NCBI RefSeq assembly: GCF_039541075.1
Contig: NZ_BAABFN010000021.1
Coordinates: forward strand, 1 to 64,000
Length of the DNA stretch: 64,000 nucleotides
DNA from: Compostibacter hankyongensis
Lineage (GTDB): Bacteria; Bacteroidota; Bacteroidia; Chitinophagales; Chitinophagaceae
Reading direction: 5' to 3'
The position numbers and the translations under genes are program-made. Within the stretch, counting starts at the first letter, position 1. Every line of letters starts with the position of its first letter. Positions 7,849 to 15,742 of the stretch are shown one piece after another. Under the pieces are notes generated by a model. That model had not been told where the DNA came from and did not search any database. It saw nothing but the letters and a program-made list of their open reading frames with translations.

Positions 7849-8938
7849 TTATTCCGTCTCCTTCTGCAGCATCAGATAGGCTTTTATAAAGCCGTCCAGC
7901 TCCCCGTCCATCACCGGCTGCACATTGCCTACCTCGTAGTCCGTACGGTGGTCTTTGATCATCTTGTAAGGGTGGAATACATAGGAGCGGATCTGGGAGC
8001 CCCATTCGATCTTTCGTTTGCTGGCGTTGGTGGCGTTCTTCAGCTCCTCGCGCCTTCTCAGCTCTTCTTCATACAGGCGGGATTTGAGCATGGTCAGCGC
8101 CTTTTCCCGGTTTTCTCCCTGGGTACGGGCCTGCTGGCATTCCACGATGATGCCGGAGGGAATATGCTTCAGGCGGACCGCCGTTTCGACCTTGTTGACG
8201 TTCTGCCCTCCTTTACCGCCGGAACGGTAAAATTCCCATTCGAGATCCGCCGGGCTGATCTCCACCGCTATGGAGTCGTCCACGAGCGGATATACAAACA
8301 CGGAAGCGAAAGAAGTATGACGCCGGGCATTGGCATCAAAGGGTGAGATGCGTACGAGACGGTGCACGCCGTTTTCCGCCTTGAGCAGGCCGTAGGAAAA
8401 CTCTCCGTCAAATTCGAGGGTGGCGGATTTGATACCGGCGCCGTCGCCGTACTGTACGTCGATCTCGGACACCTTCCAGCCCTGCTTTTCGCCGTACATG
8501 CGGTACATACGCAGTAGCATCTCCGCCCAATCCTGGCTTTCGGTGCCGCCCGCGCCGGAATTGATGGTCAGCAGGGCCGGCAGCTCATCTTCGGGCTGGT
8601 TGAGGGTGGATTTGAACTCCAGCTCCTCCAGCTCGGCCTGGGCCTTTTGGTAAGCTTCTTCCACCTCGGTCTCCGAAGCCTCGCCTTCCTTGTAAAAGTC
8701 AAGCATCACGCCACAATCCTCTACCGCAGTATTGACTTTGTTATACAGGTCTACCCAAAAACGGTTGACCTTTATTTCTTTCAATACGGTAGTGGCCCGT
8801 GCCTGGTCGTCCCAGAAGCCGGGGGAAAGCGTGAGCTGTTTGTCGTTTTCTATCTTGGCGTTACGTTCAGGGACGTTAAAGAAACCTCCCCAGGACAGCG
8901 ATACGGTCCCTCATAACCTTTAACTGATCTTGTGTCAT
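7849..8938 (-). CDS. prfB: peptide chain release factor 2, with programmed +1 frameshift at an in-frame TAA
   Basis: RF2 ends translation at UGA/UAA. A 20-codon leader ORF starts at ATG 8938 (MTQDQLKVMRDR...LGRFL) and meets TAA at 8878-8876. The main frame resumes one base later as NVPERNAKIEND and runs to 7849, giving 362 residues, the normal RF2 length. The main frame carries the RF2 tripeptide SPF and the catalytic GGQ (RSGGKGGQNVNK). The shift site reads GGGAGG-TTT-CTT-TAA-C: an internal Shine-Dalgarno, 3-nt spacer and CTT slip codon as in E. coli prfB, but with TAA in place of TGA. The next ATG in the main frame (8784) would lose the N-terminal part. Confidence 0.93.
8876..8890 (-). promoter_or_regulatory. 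prfB autoregulatory frameshift site
   Basis: GGGAGG (8890-8885), TTT spacer, CTT slip codon (8881-8879) and TAA stop (8878-8876) followed by C. Low RF2 would let the ribosome slip +1 from CTT to TTT and continue into the RF2 frame. The stop being TAA means RF1 could also terminate here. Confidence 0.85.
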
Positions 8939-8997
8939 AGCGGCGCAAAACTAATTAAAATTACCGGATCACAAAGCTTTGCCGGCGGCAAGCCTGT

Positions 8998-9035
8998 AAA
9001 AAAAGCGCCCGTCCTGCCTAAGGCAGGACGGGCGC
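8998..9035 (-). terminator. rho-independent terminator of the DUF3276 gene
   Basis: GCGCCCGTCCTGCC (9005-9018) pairs perfectly with GGCAGGACGGGCGC (9022-9035) around a TAA triloop, a 14-bp stem. On the minus strand the stem is followed by seven T residues (9004-8998). Confidence 0.9.
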
Positions 9036-9086
9036 GCTGATCGGTTATTATCTGTACGGCCGGGCGTGACTGCACCGGCTGTGGTC

Positions 9087-9599
9087 TTACCATTTATCCA
9101 CTTCTTCATCATGCGAAGCGGAAACAGGCGCCTCTTCCTCCTTTACGCTGCCTTCTTCTCCGGCATCGGACATTGCTGTGGCATCCTCCTCGGGAGCAGC
9201 AGGTGCCGCATCTTCCTGCACCGCCGGCGCCTCGTAATGAACGGCGCCGTCTTCATGACGGTGGCTGGTGTAGCCGTCCCCGTTCTCGAAATGCTCGTCG
9301 TTGTCATGATTAAACGCGTCAAAATCAAAATCCGGCATCAGCTCGGTCTTTACATAATCAATGGCTTCGGTAAGGGCATTCAGGAACTTGTTAAAATCTT
9401 CTTTGTAGAGAAATACTTTGTGCCTGTCATAACCATTGTTGTCAAACCGTTTCTTGCTCTCCGTGATGGTCAGGAAGTAATCGTTTCCGCGTGTGGTCTT
9501 CACATCAAAGAAGTAGGTCCTTCTCTTTCCCGCTTTCAAACGTTTGGAAAACACACTGTCATTGTTACGCTCCTGTTGATTGTTGTTTTCGTACGCCAC
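9087..9599 (-). CDS. DUF3276 / PUR-family nucleic-acid-binding protein
   Basis: A 170-residue cytoplasmic protein. Residues about 16-95 form a Pur-alpha-like repeat (FSKRLKAGKRRTYFFDVK, DYFLTITESKK, KVFLYKEDFNKF), the DUF3276 core found across Bacteroidota and spirochaetes. PUR repeats bind single-stranded DNA or RNA. The last 60 residues are low-complexity and strongly acidic (HDNDEHFENGD, EEDATAMSDAGEE), probably disordered. It stands alone with its own promoter (9649-9678) and terminator, which suggests a highly expressed housekeeping role. Confidence 0.85.
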   Translation of the reverse strand: MAYENNNQQERNNDSVFSKRLKAGKRRTYFFDVKTTRGNDYFLTITESKKRFDNNGYDRHKVFLYKEDFNKFLNALTEAIDYVKTELMPDFDFDAFNHDNDEHFENGDGYTSHRHEDGAVHYEAPAVQEDAAPAAPEEDATAMSDAGEEGSVKEEEAPVSASHDEEVDKW

Positions 9600-9648
9600 A
9601 GTAATAAGTTTTAATGGTTTAAAATAGCCCTGTTAGATGATCAAGAAA

Positions 9649-9678
9649 CAAATATACTATTGTTTTCCAAATATCAAA
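9649..9678 (-). promoter_or_regulatory. promoter of the DUF3276 gene, TTTG-N18-TATATTTG
   Basis: TTTG at 9678-9675 and TATATTTG at 9656-9649, 18 nt apart, match both Bacteroidota promoter elements. The ATG at 9599 implies a leader of about 45 nt. Confidence 0.65.
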
Positions 9679-9691
9679 ATTTTTTAATGGC

Positions 9692-11524
9692 TTATGCGGG
9701 AGCCCCGTCATTATCTCCCGAAACCCGCTGCTGCTGGGCATAGAGGCCTGCATAATATCCGTTTTTTGCCAGCAATTCCTCATGGGTACCCCGTTCTATG
9801 ATGGTACCGTTATCCAGTACGATGATCTGGTCAAATTCAAAAAGGGCAAATATCCGGTGTGTGATGATAACGGCTGTCCTGTCTTTCAGATAAGTATACA
9901 GCTGGGTAATGATCGTTTTCTCGGTTTTTGCATCCACGGCAGACAGGCAATCGTCAAAAACCAGCAGATTGGGATTTCTGATCAGCGCCCGGGCGATGGA
10001 CACGCGTTGCTTTTGTCCTCCGGAAAGGGTTACCCCCCGCTCCCCCACCAGGGTATCGAAGCCTTCTGGAAAGCCATCGATATCCTTTTCCACAGCGGCC
10101 TGGCGCGCGGCCTGCCGCACCGCCTGGAGACCCGCATTCTCCGAACCAAAGCGGATATTGTTGGCAATGGTATCCGAAAACAGAAATACATCCTGTGGCA
10201 CATAGCTGATCTGGCTGCGCAGGCTTTCGAGCGAAAATGTTTTCAGGGGAATATCGTCTATGCGCAGCTCCCCCTCGTCGGGATCGTACATGCGCATAAG
10301 CAGCTGGGCCACGGTGGACTTGCCCGAGCCGGTTTTCCCGATGACGGCTATTTTCTGACCCGGCAGCACTTCCAGGTCAAAATGTTTCAGCGCCTGTATA
10401 CCCGTATGCGGATAGGTAAAGGAAACGTCCCGGAAGCGGACATGGCCGCGGACCGGCGCCGACCGGCCATTACGGGGCGAACGGATGGCCGGTTCGGTAT
10501 GCAGGAACTCGTTGATTCTTTTCTGGGAGGCCGCCGCCCGCTGGATCATGGCAGCCACCGATCCTATAGAGGCAACGGGCCACATCAGGAGATTGACGTA
10601 CACCACAAACTCGGCGATGCTGCCGACTGTGATATTGCCCCGGATGGCCTGTATGCCGCCGATCATTACCGTGAGCAGCGTGCTCAGGCCGATCATCAGC
10701 TGCATGGTCGGGAAATAGATGGCTTCCGTCTTGGCCAGGTTCAGGGAGCTTTTGCGGTAATCTTCGCTGGCCGCTCCGAAATGAACACCGGCTGAGGCTT
10801 CCTGCACATAGGATTTGATGACGCGGATGCCGGAATATGATTCCTGGGCCTGGGTGGTGATGGCCGACAGCTGCGCCTGTATTCGCTCGCTTTTCCGGTG
10901 GATGAGACGGTTCACATAGTAAATGGAAACGGCCAGCAGCGGCAGCGGGGCCAGGGTATAAATCGTCAGCGTTACATTTACCCGCAGCATGGCGCTCACC
11001 GACATCACGATCAGCACCACCAGGTTCACCGTATACATGAGGGCAGGGCCCACATACATCCTCACCCGGGATACATCTTCCGAGATGCGGCTCATGAGGT
11101 CGCCTGTATTGTGCAGCTTGAAAAAATTCAGGTCCAGCTGCTGGTAATGCCGGTAAATGCTGTTCTTCAGGTCGTATTCGATAAAACGCGACATCACGAT
11201 GATCGTCTGCCGCATAAAGAACATGAACAGGCCGCGCAGCAGGGCCATCGCCAGCAACACCGCACCGCCATATGCCATTAGGCGGACCAGGGATGCATCG
11301 TTCATCCAGGCAAAGGTGAAGCGGAGGAAATCATTTTGCGGGGGAATAATGCGCCGCTCACCGCCCGGCCGGCCGATATTGCCGCCCACAAAATCCAGCA
11401 GATAGCGGATCACCTGCGGCGGAAGCACGGCCAGCAGATTGGAGATGACTACAAACAGAATACCCAGGATCAGCCTTCCTCTGTATTTGAAAAAATATTT
11501 ATTGAGTACCTTTAGGTGTTGCAT
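9692..11524 (-). CDS. ABC exporter half-transporter (MsbA/MdlB-like)
   Basis: A 610-residue fusion of a six-helix membrane domain (about residues 15-320, with LGILFVVISNLLAVLPPQVI as the first helix) and an ATPase domain (about 350-590). The ATPase shows Walker A GKTGSGKST, signature LSGGQKQR and Walker B LLVFDD. The residue after the Walker B Asp is Asp instead of the usual catalytic Glu, a change typical of one half of heterodimeric exporters with one degenerate site. No partner half-transporter is adjacent. The substrate is unknown; lipid or drug export is the family's usual role. Confidence 0.88.
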   Translation of the reverse strand: MQHLKVLNKYFFKYRGRLILGILFVVISNLLAVLPPQVIRYLLDFVGGNIGRPGGERRIIPPQNDFLRFTFAWMNDASLVRLMAYGGAVLLAMALLRGLFMFFMRQTIIVMSRFIEYDLKNSIYRHYQQLDLNFFKLHNTGDLMSRISEDVSRVRMYVGPALMYTVNLVVLIVMSVSAMLRVNVTLTIYTLAPLPLLAVSIYYVNRLIHRKSERIQAQLSAITTQAQESYSGIRVIKSYVQEASAGVHFGAASEDYRKSSLNLAKTEAIYFPTMQLMIGLSTLLTVMIGGIQAIRGNITVGSIAEFVVYVNLLMWPVASIGSVAAMIQRAAASQKRINEFLHTEPAIRSPRNGRSAPVRGHVRFRDVSFTYPHTGIQALKHFDLEVLPGQKIAVIGKTGSGKSTVAQLLMRMYDPDEGELRIDDIPLKTFSLESLRSQISYVPQDVFLFSDTIANNIRFGSENAGLQAVRQAARQAAVEKDIDGFPEGFDTLVGERGVTLSGGQKQRVSIARALIRNPNLLVFDDCLSAVDAKTEKTIITQLYTYLKDRTAVIITHRIFALFEFDQIIVLDNGTIIERGTHEELLAKNGYYAGLYAQQQRVSGDNDGAPA

Positions 11525-11608
11525 ATTATTCTTCTCCCTCCGTGGGCAGGATTCGTGCCGTTACATCAACTGAAAACAAAGTTAGGGAAGAAAACCTATC
11601 CTGCCTCA

Positions 11609-11628
11609 TTCCGCCGCCTCAGGCGGAA
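11609..11628. other. GC-rich inverted repeat in the divergent ABC/LacI region
   Basis: TTCCGCC-GCCTCA-GGCGGAA forms a 7-bp (or, registered on CCGCC-TCA-GGCGG, triloop) hairpin upstream of the LacI gene. It could be an operator for that regulator or the end of a leader; it has no T-run. Confidence 0.35.
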
Positions 11629-11699
11629 GGGACGGAACGGACGTTTATTCATAACCGGCAGCCGGAGAACGGCCTGCCGGTCAGATATTTGAATTATTC

Positions 11700-12716
11700 A
11701 TGCAGAAGATTTCTTTGAAGGATTTCGCAAAGATGGCCGGCGTATCTCCCACAACCGTGTCCTTTGTGTTAAACGGAAAGGCAGAACAGATGCGGATCAG
11801 CAAAGCGCTGGCCGGGAAGATCAGCGCGCTGGCCGAAGCTACCGGCTATGTGCCCAACCAGATCGCGGTAAGCCTGCGTACCGGAAAGTCCCGGATGATC
11901 GGGCTGATCGTGGAAAGCATTTCCGGACATTTCTTTGCTTCCCTGGCCCAGACCGTAGAAGCCGAGGCCGGGCGATTCGGCTATAAGGTCATCTACTGCA
12001 GCACGGAAAACGATTCCCAAAAAGGACGGGAAATGCTGCGGATGTTTGCGCACCGCCAGATAGACGGATACATCATTACCCCGGCGGCCGGGATGGAAAA
12101 AGATGTCCGCTCCCTGGTCAACCAGCAGAAGCCTGTGGTGCTGCTGGACAGCTATTTCCCCGACTACAGCATGCCGCATGTGCTGGTAGATAATTATACA
12201 GGAGTAAAAAAAGGCATCACACACCTGCTGAAAAAGGGACGCCGGCACATCGGCTATATCACGGTAGACCTCGATCTTATCCAGATCAGCCAGCGGGAAT
12301 CCGCCTACCGGCAGACCCTGAAAGATCACGGCATCCGCTACAACCCGCAGCATGTCCTCAGACTACCCTATCCCGTCTGCGGAGAAACCGCCATTCCCGA
12401 GATCACCCGCTTTATCCGCAGCAAGCCGCAGCTGGAGGCGCTTTTCTTTGCCACTAACTATCTGGGGGTGCTCGGTCTGGAAAGCATTGCCGGGCTGGGC
12501 CTGCGTCTGCCGGATGACCTGGCCATGGTTTGTTTTGACGATCACGATCTTTTCCGGCTCTATCCGCCGGGCATCACCGTCATCAAGCAGCCGGTAGAAG
12601 CCATCGCCACCAGGGCCGTACAGCTGCTGATGCAGCAGCTCGGCGAAAAAGGTCTTTCGGCCCGGAACACCCAGGTACAGCTGCCCGCCAAACTGGTCGT
12701 CCGGAAGTCGAGCTGA
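11700..12716 (+). CDS. LacI-family transcriptional regulator
   Basis: A 338-residue protein of standard LacI length. Residues 1-60 are the LacI helix-turn-helix and hinge (SLKDFAKMAGVSPTTVSFVLNG, ATGYVPNQIAVSLRTGKS), followed by a periplasmic-binding-like sensor (GLIVESISGHFFASLAQTVE, CFDDHDLFRLYPPGITVIKQP). The family binds palindromic operators and is released or recruited by a sugar or nucleoside. No carbohydrate genes are next to it, so the regulon cannot be inferred from context. It is transcribed divergently from the ABC exporter and ends at a strong bidirectional terminator. Confidence 0.9.
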   Translation: MQKISLKDFAKMAGVSPTTVSFVLNGKAEQMRISKALAGKISALAEATGYVPNQIAVSLRTGKSRMIGLIVESISGHFFASLAQTVEAEAGRFGYKVIYCSTENDSQKGREMLRMFAHRQIDGYIITPAAGMEKDVRSLVNQQKPVVLLDSYFPDYSMPHVLVDNYTGVKKGITHLLKKGRRHIGYITVDLDLIQISQRESAYRQTLKDHGIRYNPQHVLRLPYPVCGETAIPEITRFIRSKPQLEALFFATNYLGVLGLESIAGLGLRLPDDLAMVCFDDHDLFRLYPPGITVIKQPVEAIATRAVQLLMQQLGEKGLSARNTQVQLPAKLVVRKSS

Positions 12717-12791
12717 CCTTACAGCCTGACGATGTCCGCCCGACCTCAGAAAGGTACCGCGTTACCCAACCGGCTACGGTAAGCCTTATAA

Positions 12792-12828
12792 AAAAGCCTG
12801 GTCCGGCCTGAGGCCGGACCAGGCTTTT
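12792..12828. terminator. bidirectional rho-independent terminator
   Basis: AAAAGCCTGGTCCGGCC pairs with GGCCGGACCAGGCTTTT around a TGA triloop, with A and T runs on both sides. It can end transcription from the LacI gene and from the secreted-protein gene at 12991. Confidence 0.88.
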
Positions 12829-12869
12829 ATGAACGGTTCGTCATGATCTATTTATCCAGGGTCGTTGGC

Positions 12870-12955
12870 TTTACCACCGGCTACTGACCGCTGGACTACT
12901 TACTGACCGCAGACCAACGACGGTTATTTACCCACAATTGACCGGTAGCGACCAA
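12870..12955. repeat. degenerate family E repeat with hairpin (E3)
   Basis: Words of the type (C/T)TACTGACCG recur (CTACTGACCGCTGGACTACTTACTGACCGCAGACC), flanked by GTCGTTGG and CCAACGAC as an inverted repeat. This fills most of the gap between the LacI terminator and the next gene. Confidence 0.4.
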
Positions 12956-12990
12956 TAACGAGTGAAGCGTGACGATTGGTTGGCTCCCTT

Positions 12991-13368
12991 TTAGGCGCCG
13001 GCTTTCACCCCTTCCACTACCAGGGCTTTCACGCCGTTACGCTCGGCCACCTCGCCGGTCACCTCTACCTGCTCGCCACCGTGCTTTCTGGCTTCGTCAT
13101 AAGGCTTGGTATTGCCATGGCTCTGCACCAGCAGGTATACATCACCCTTGCTGTCCATAAGTCCTGCCGGGGCGCCGCCTTCCAGACACATCGCCGCGCA
13201 GCTTTTATGATCGGCACCATGGGCGCCTTTGGCCATATAACAGTTCATATCGAGAACCTCGCCTTTCACCGTTGTCTTGGACTGGGCGGAGGCATTGAGG
13301 GAGCAAAGCGCCAGTGCAGCCACGGTAAGACCGCCGGCCAGCCTGGAGAAACGAAGTACGTTTGTCAT
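12991..13368 (-). CDS. small secreted Cys-containing protein of unknown function
   Basis: Starting at ATG 13368 the protein has 125 residues with a clear signal peptide (MTNVLRFSRLAGGLTVAALALCSLNASAQ). A frame open further upstream adds 50 residues that would bury the signal peptide, so it was rejected. The mature part has a conserved-looking motif, DMNCYMAKGAHGADHKSCAAMCLEGGAP, with three Cys and two His, followed by a small beta-rich segment (VEVTGEVAERNGVKALVV) resembling an OB-type fold. The Cys/His spacing suggests metal or disulfide chemistry in the periplasm. I do not recognise a named function. Confidence 0.75.
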   Translation of the reverse strand: MTNVLRFSRLAGGLTVAALALCSLNASAQSKTTVKGEVLDMNCYMAKGAHGADHKSCAAMCLEGGAPAGLMDSKGDVYLLVQSHGNTKPYDEARKHGGEQVEVTGEVAERNGVKALVVEGVKAGA

Positions 13369-13506
13369 GGGTTGTGTTTTTGCGTGTGTATGATCGGCGG
13401 CTTGCCAACCCGGCTTTTTTGCCGCGTTGCTTTGCAAACCGCAGTCTAAGATACAAAAAAATATATGGACCTTCATTTTTCCGGTCCTAAAAATTTTTTC
13501 AAATAT

Positions 13507-13518
13507 TTGTTGCAACAA
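13507..13518. promoter_or_regulatory. candidate MarR operator, TTGTTGCAACAA
   Basis: A perfect 12-bp palindrome in the -33 region of the marR promoter, 26 bp before the ATG. A related palindrome, TTGTTTTAACAA, lies upstream of yceI at 14015-14026. MarR dimers typically bind such sites. Confidence 0.6.
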
Positions 13519-13532
13519 TAATTGTTTTTACT

Positions 13533-13540
13533 TACCTTTG
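13533..13540 (+). promoter_or_regulatory. -7 element of the MarR gene (leaderless-type)
   Basis: TACCTTTG matches TAnnTTTG; the ATG starts 5 nt after the last G (TACCTTTGCCTCATG), so transcription probably begins at or next to the start codon. Confidence 0.6.
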
Positions 13541-13544
13541 CCTC

Positions 13545-13997
13545 ATGAAGATCGAAGCAGCCATCCGGCAGACACGGTTTACGGACAATTACCAGAAAAT
13601 GGTGGTCAACTTCGTATACACAGGCAACTGGCTGCGGGATGAACAGGTAAAGATATTCAAGGCATACGGCATACTGCCGCAGCATTATAACGCCCTCCGC
13701 ATCCTGAAAGGCAGGTATCCGGATCCTGTATCGCCCGGGGAAATAAAAGCGGTGATGCTCGATAAAGCCAATGACCTTACCCGGTTGCTGGATAAGCTGG
13801 TACAAAAAGAAATGGTGCAGCGCCGGCTTTGCGAAACCAACCGCCGGAAGATGGATGTCACCATCACACCGAAGGGACTGAAGCTGATCGAGGAGCTGGA
13901 AAAGCCGCTGGGCGCCTTTACCCAGACCCTGAAAAAAAGACTGACCGATAAGGAGGCCGCACAGCTTAGCCGGCTGCTGGATAAAATGAGGGATTGA
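13545..13997 (+). CDS. MarR-family transcriptional regulator
   Basis: A 150-residue protein of MarR size. The winged helix-turn-helix lies at about residues 45-110 (PQHYNALRILKGRYPD, VSPGEIKAVMLDKANDLTRLLDKLVQKEMVQRR..., RKMDVTITPKGLKLIEELE), flanked by dimerisation helices. Members repress neighbouring genes until a small ligand or oxidant binds. It lies 74 bp upstream of yceI on the same strand, and both genes are preceded by TTGTTnnAACAA palindromes, so it probably represses itself and yceI. Confidence 0.88.
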   Translation: MKIEAAIRQTRFTDNYQKMVVNFVYTGNWLRDEQVKIFKAYGILPQHYNALRILKGRYPDPVSPGEIKAVMLDKANDLTRLLDKLVQKEMVQRRLCETNRRKMDVTITPKGLKLIEELEKPLGAFTQTLKKRLTDKEAAQLSRLLDKMRD

Positions 13998-14014
13998 TTT
14001 TTTTATCCAAAATC

Positions 14015-14026
14015 TTGTTTTAACAA
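14015..14026. promoter_or_regulatory. second candidate MarR operator, TTGTTTTAACAA
   Basis: A palindrome with the same half-sites (TTGTT / AACAA) and the same 2-bp centre spacing as the one at 13507-13518. It is placed 46 bp before the yceI ATG. Confidence 0.5.
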
Positions 14027-14071
14027 ATAAAGTTTCAACGATAACGTTCATCACATCCAAAACCCACACAC

Positions 14072-14605
14072 ATGGCAACCAAGCAATGGGTCTCCGACCC
14101 CGCTCACAGCGAAATCCAGTTTAAGGTAAAGCATCTGATGGTGACCAACATCACCGGCAGCTTTAAGCAGTTCAGCGCCTCGGCCGAAAGCAGTCGCGAC
14201 GACTTCCAGGATGCCAAGATCAGCTTCAGCGCTGATATCGCTTCTGTGGATACCGGCAACGAGCAACGCAACGGACACCTGCTTGCCGCCGACTTCTTCG
14301 ACGCCGAGAAATTTCCGCAGCTGAGCTTTGTTTCCACCGCTTTCCGCAAAATAAACGACGAAGGCGATTATGAACTGGACGGCAACCTTACCATCAAAGA
14401 CGTTACCAAGCCCGTAAAGCTGCGCGCCGTCGGTGGCGCCGTGACCGATCCCTGGGGGAATGTAAAAACCGCCTTCAGCGTGGAAGGCAAGATCAACCGA
14501 ACCGATTGGGGTCTCAGCTATAATGCCGCCCTGGAAACCGGCGGTGTGCTGATCAGCGAGGATGTACGCATCCTGGCAGAGGTCCAGATGACCGAATCGA
14601 AGTAA
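14072..14605 (+). CDS. YceI-family lipocalin-like protein
   Basis: A 177-residue YceI protein: WVSDPAHSEIQFKVKHLMVTNITGSF at the N-terminus, then repeated beta strands including FDAEKFPQLSFVS and LTIKDVTKPVKL. The family forms an eight-stranded barrel that binds polyisoprenoid chains. No signal peptide is visible, so this member should be cytoplasmic, unlike E. coli YceI. It follows the MarR regulator and shares its palindromic operator. A terminator follows at 14661. Confidence 0.92.
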   Translation: MATKQWVSDPAHSEIQFKVKHLMVTNITGSFKQFSASAESSRDDFQDAKISFSADIASVDTGNEQRNGHLLAADFFDAEKFPQLSFVSTAFRKINDEGDYELDGNLTIKDVTKPVKLRAVGGAVTDPWGNVKTAFSVEGKINRTDWGLSYNAALETGGVLISEDVRILAEVQMTESK

Positions 14606-14660
14606 GCATTCGCCGATACCTCAGTTTCCCGGAACATTCCGGAAAGGACAAAAACACAAA

Positions 14661-14694
14661 GCCATCCCGTCTCAGGCGGGATGGCTCGTTTTTT
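14661..14694 (+). terminator. rho-independent terminator after yceI
   Basis: GCCATCCCG (14661-14669) pairs with CGGGATGGC (14677-14685); wobble pairing may extend it to a small CA/TCA loop. It is followed by TCG and TTTTTT. Confidence 0.8.
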
Positions 14695-14723
14695 AGAGAT
14701 CGGTAACGGTCCGCGGACGCGTC

Positions 14724-15656
14724 TCAGGAAAGCTGTTTCAATGCCTCCTTTATCCGCTGCTCCGTTTCCTCCCGGCTGAGCTCCTCCCTGGCAAACTTCT
14801 CGCCGGTAATGTTTTCATACAGCTCGATATACCGTTCACTGACGCTATTGACAAAAGCATCGTCCATCCCGGGCACCTGCTGCCCGGCCTGCCCCCGGAA
14901 GCCGTGCTCCATCAGCCATTCGCGGACAAACTCCTTGCTCAGCTGCTTTTGGGCCTGCCCGGCCTGCTGCCTTTCCTCATATCCCTCTGCATAGAAATAA
15001 CGGGAAGAGTCCGGCGTATGTACTTCATCAATAAGAAAGACGGTATCTCCCTGCTTTCCGAATTCATATTTGGTATCCACGAGGATCAGCCCCCGTTTGC
15101 CCGCCAGCTCCCGGCCCCGCTTAAAGAGGGCCAGGGTATATTGTTCCAGCTGCTTATAATCGGCTTCGCTCACCAGTCCCCGGGCGATGATCTCCTCGCG
15201 GGAGATGTCTTCATCGTGTCCCTCATGGGCTTTGGTCGATGGTGTAATGATCGGCTCCGGGAAAAAATCGTTTTCCTTCAGGCCTTCGGGCAACGGCACG
15301 CCGCAAAGCTCCCGTTTCCCGCTTTTATAGGTACGCCAGGCATGGCCGGTGAGATTGCCACGCACCACCATCTCCACCGGAAAGGTTTCGCAGCGGATAC
15401 CAATCGTAACATCGGGAGCCGGGACCGCCTTTACCCAGTTGGGTACGATATCCCGGGTAGCCTCCAGCATCTTGGCCGCGATCTGGTTCAGCACCTGGCC
15501 CTTGTAAGGAATAGGCCGGGGCAGCACCACGTCAAAAGCGGAGATCCGGTTACTGACCACCATCACCAGAAGGCGGTCCTCAATGGTATACACATCGCGG
15601 ACCTTGCCCTTGTAAAAGGCCGTTTGTCCGGGAAACTGGAACGGGTTGGTCGACAT
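14724..15656 (-). CDS. purC: phosphoribosylaminoimidazole-succinocarboxamide (SAICAR) synthase
   Basis: Joins aspartate to CAIR in purine synthesis with ATP. The 310-residue protein belongs to the long SAICAR synthase form: GKVRDVYTIEDRLLVMVVSNRISAFD-type N-terminus, MVVRGNLTGHAWR substrate loop, STKAHEGHDEDIS, and ILVDTKYEFG / LIDEVHTPDSSRY in the C-terminal half. No other pur genes are nearby. It is transcribed towards the yceI terminator. Confidence 0.96.
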   Translation of the reverse strand: MSTNPFQFPGQTAFYKGKVRDVYTIEDRLLVMVVSNRISAFDVVLPRPIPYKGQVLNQIAAKMLEATRDIVPNWVKAVPAPDVTIGIRCETFPVEMVVRGNLTGHAWRTYKSGKRELCGVPLPEGLKENDFFPEPIITPSTKAHEGHDEDISREEIIARGLVSEADYKQLEQYTLALFKRGRELAGKRGLILVDTKYEFGKQGDTVFLIDEVHTPDSSRYFYAEGYEERQQAGQAQKQLSKEFVREWLMEHGFRGQAGQQVPGMDDAFVNSVSERYIELYENITGEKFAREELSREETEQRIKEALKQLS

Positions 15657-15742
15657 AATCCGGTTTAATGAGTATGATAAAAAATGCGGCGCCCTGCACC
15701 TGGACAGGTCCCGTGTTTATGCTGCAAAAGTAACGGAACACC

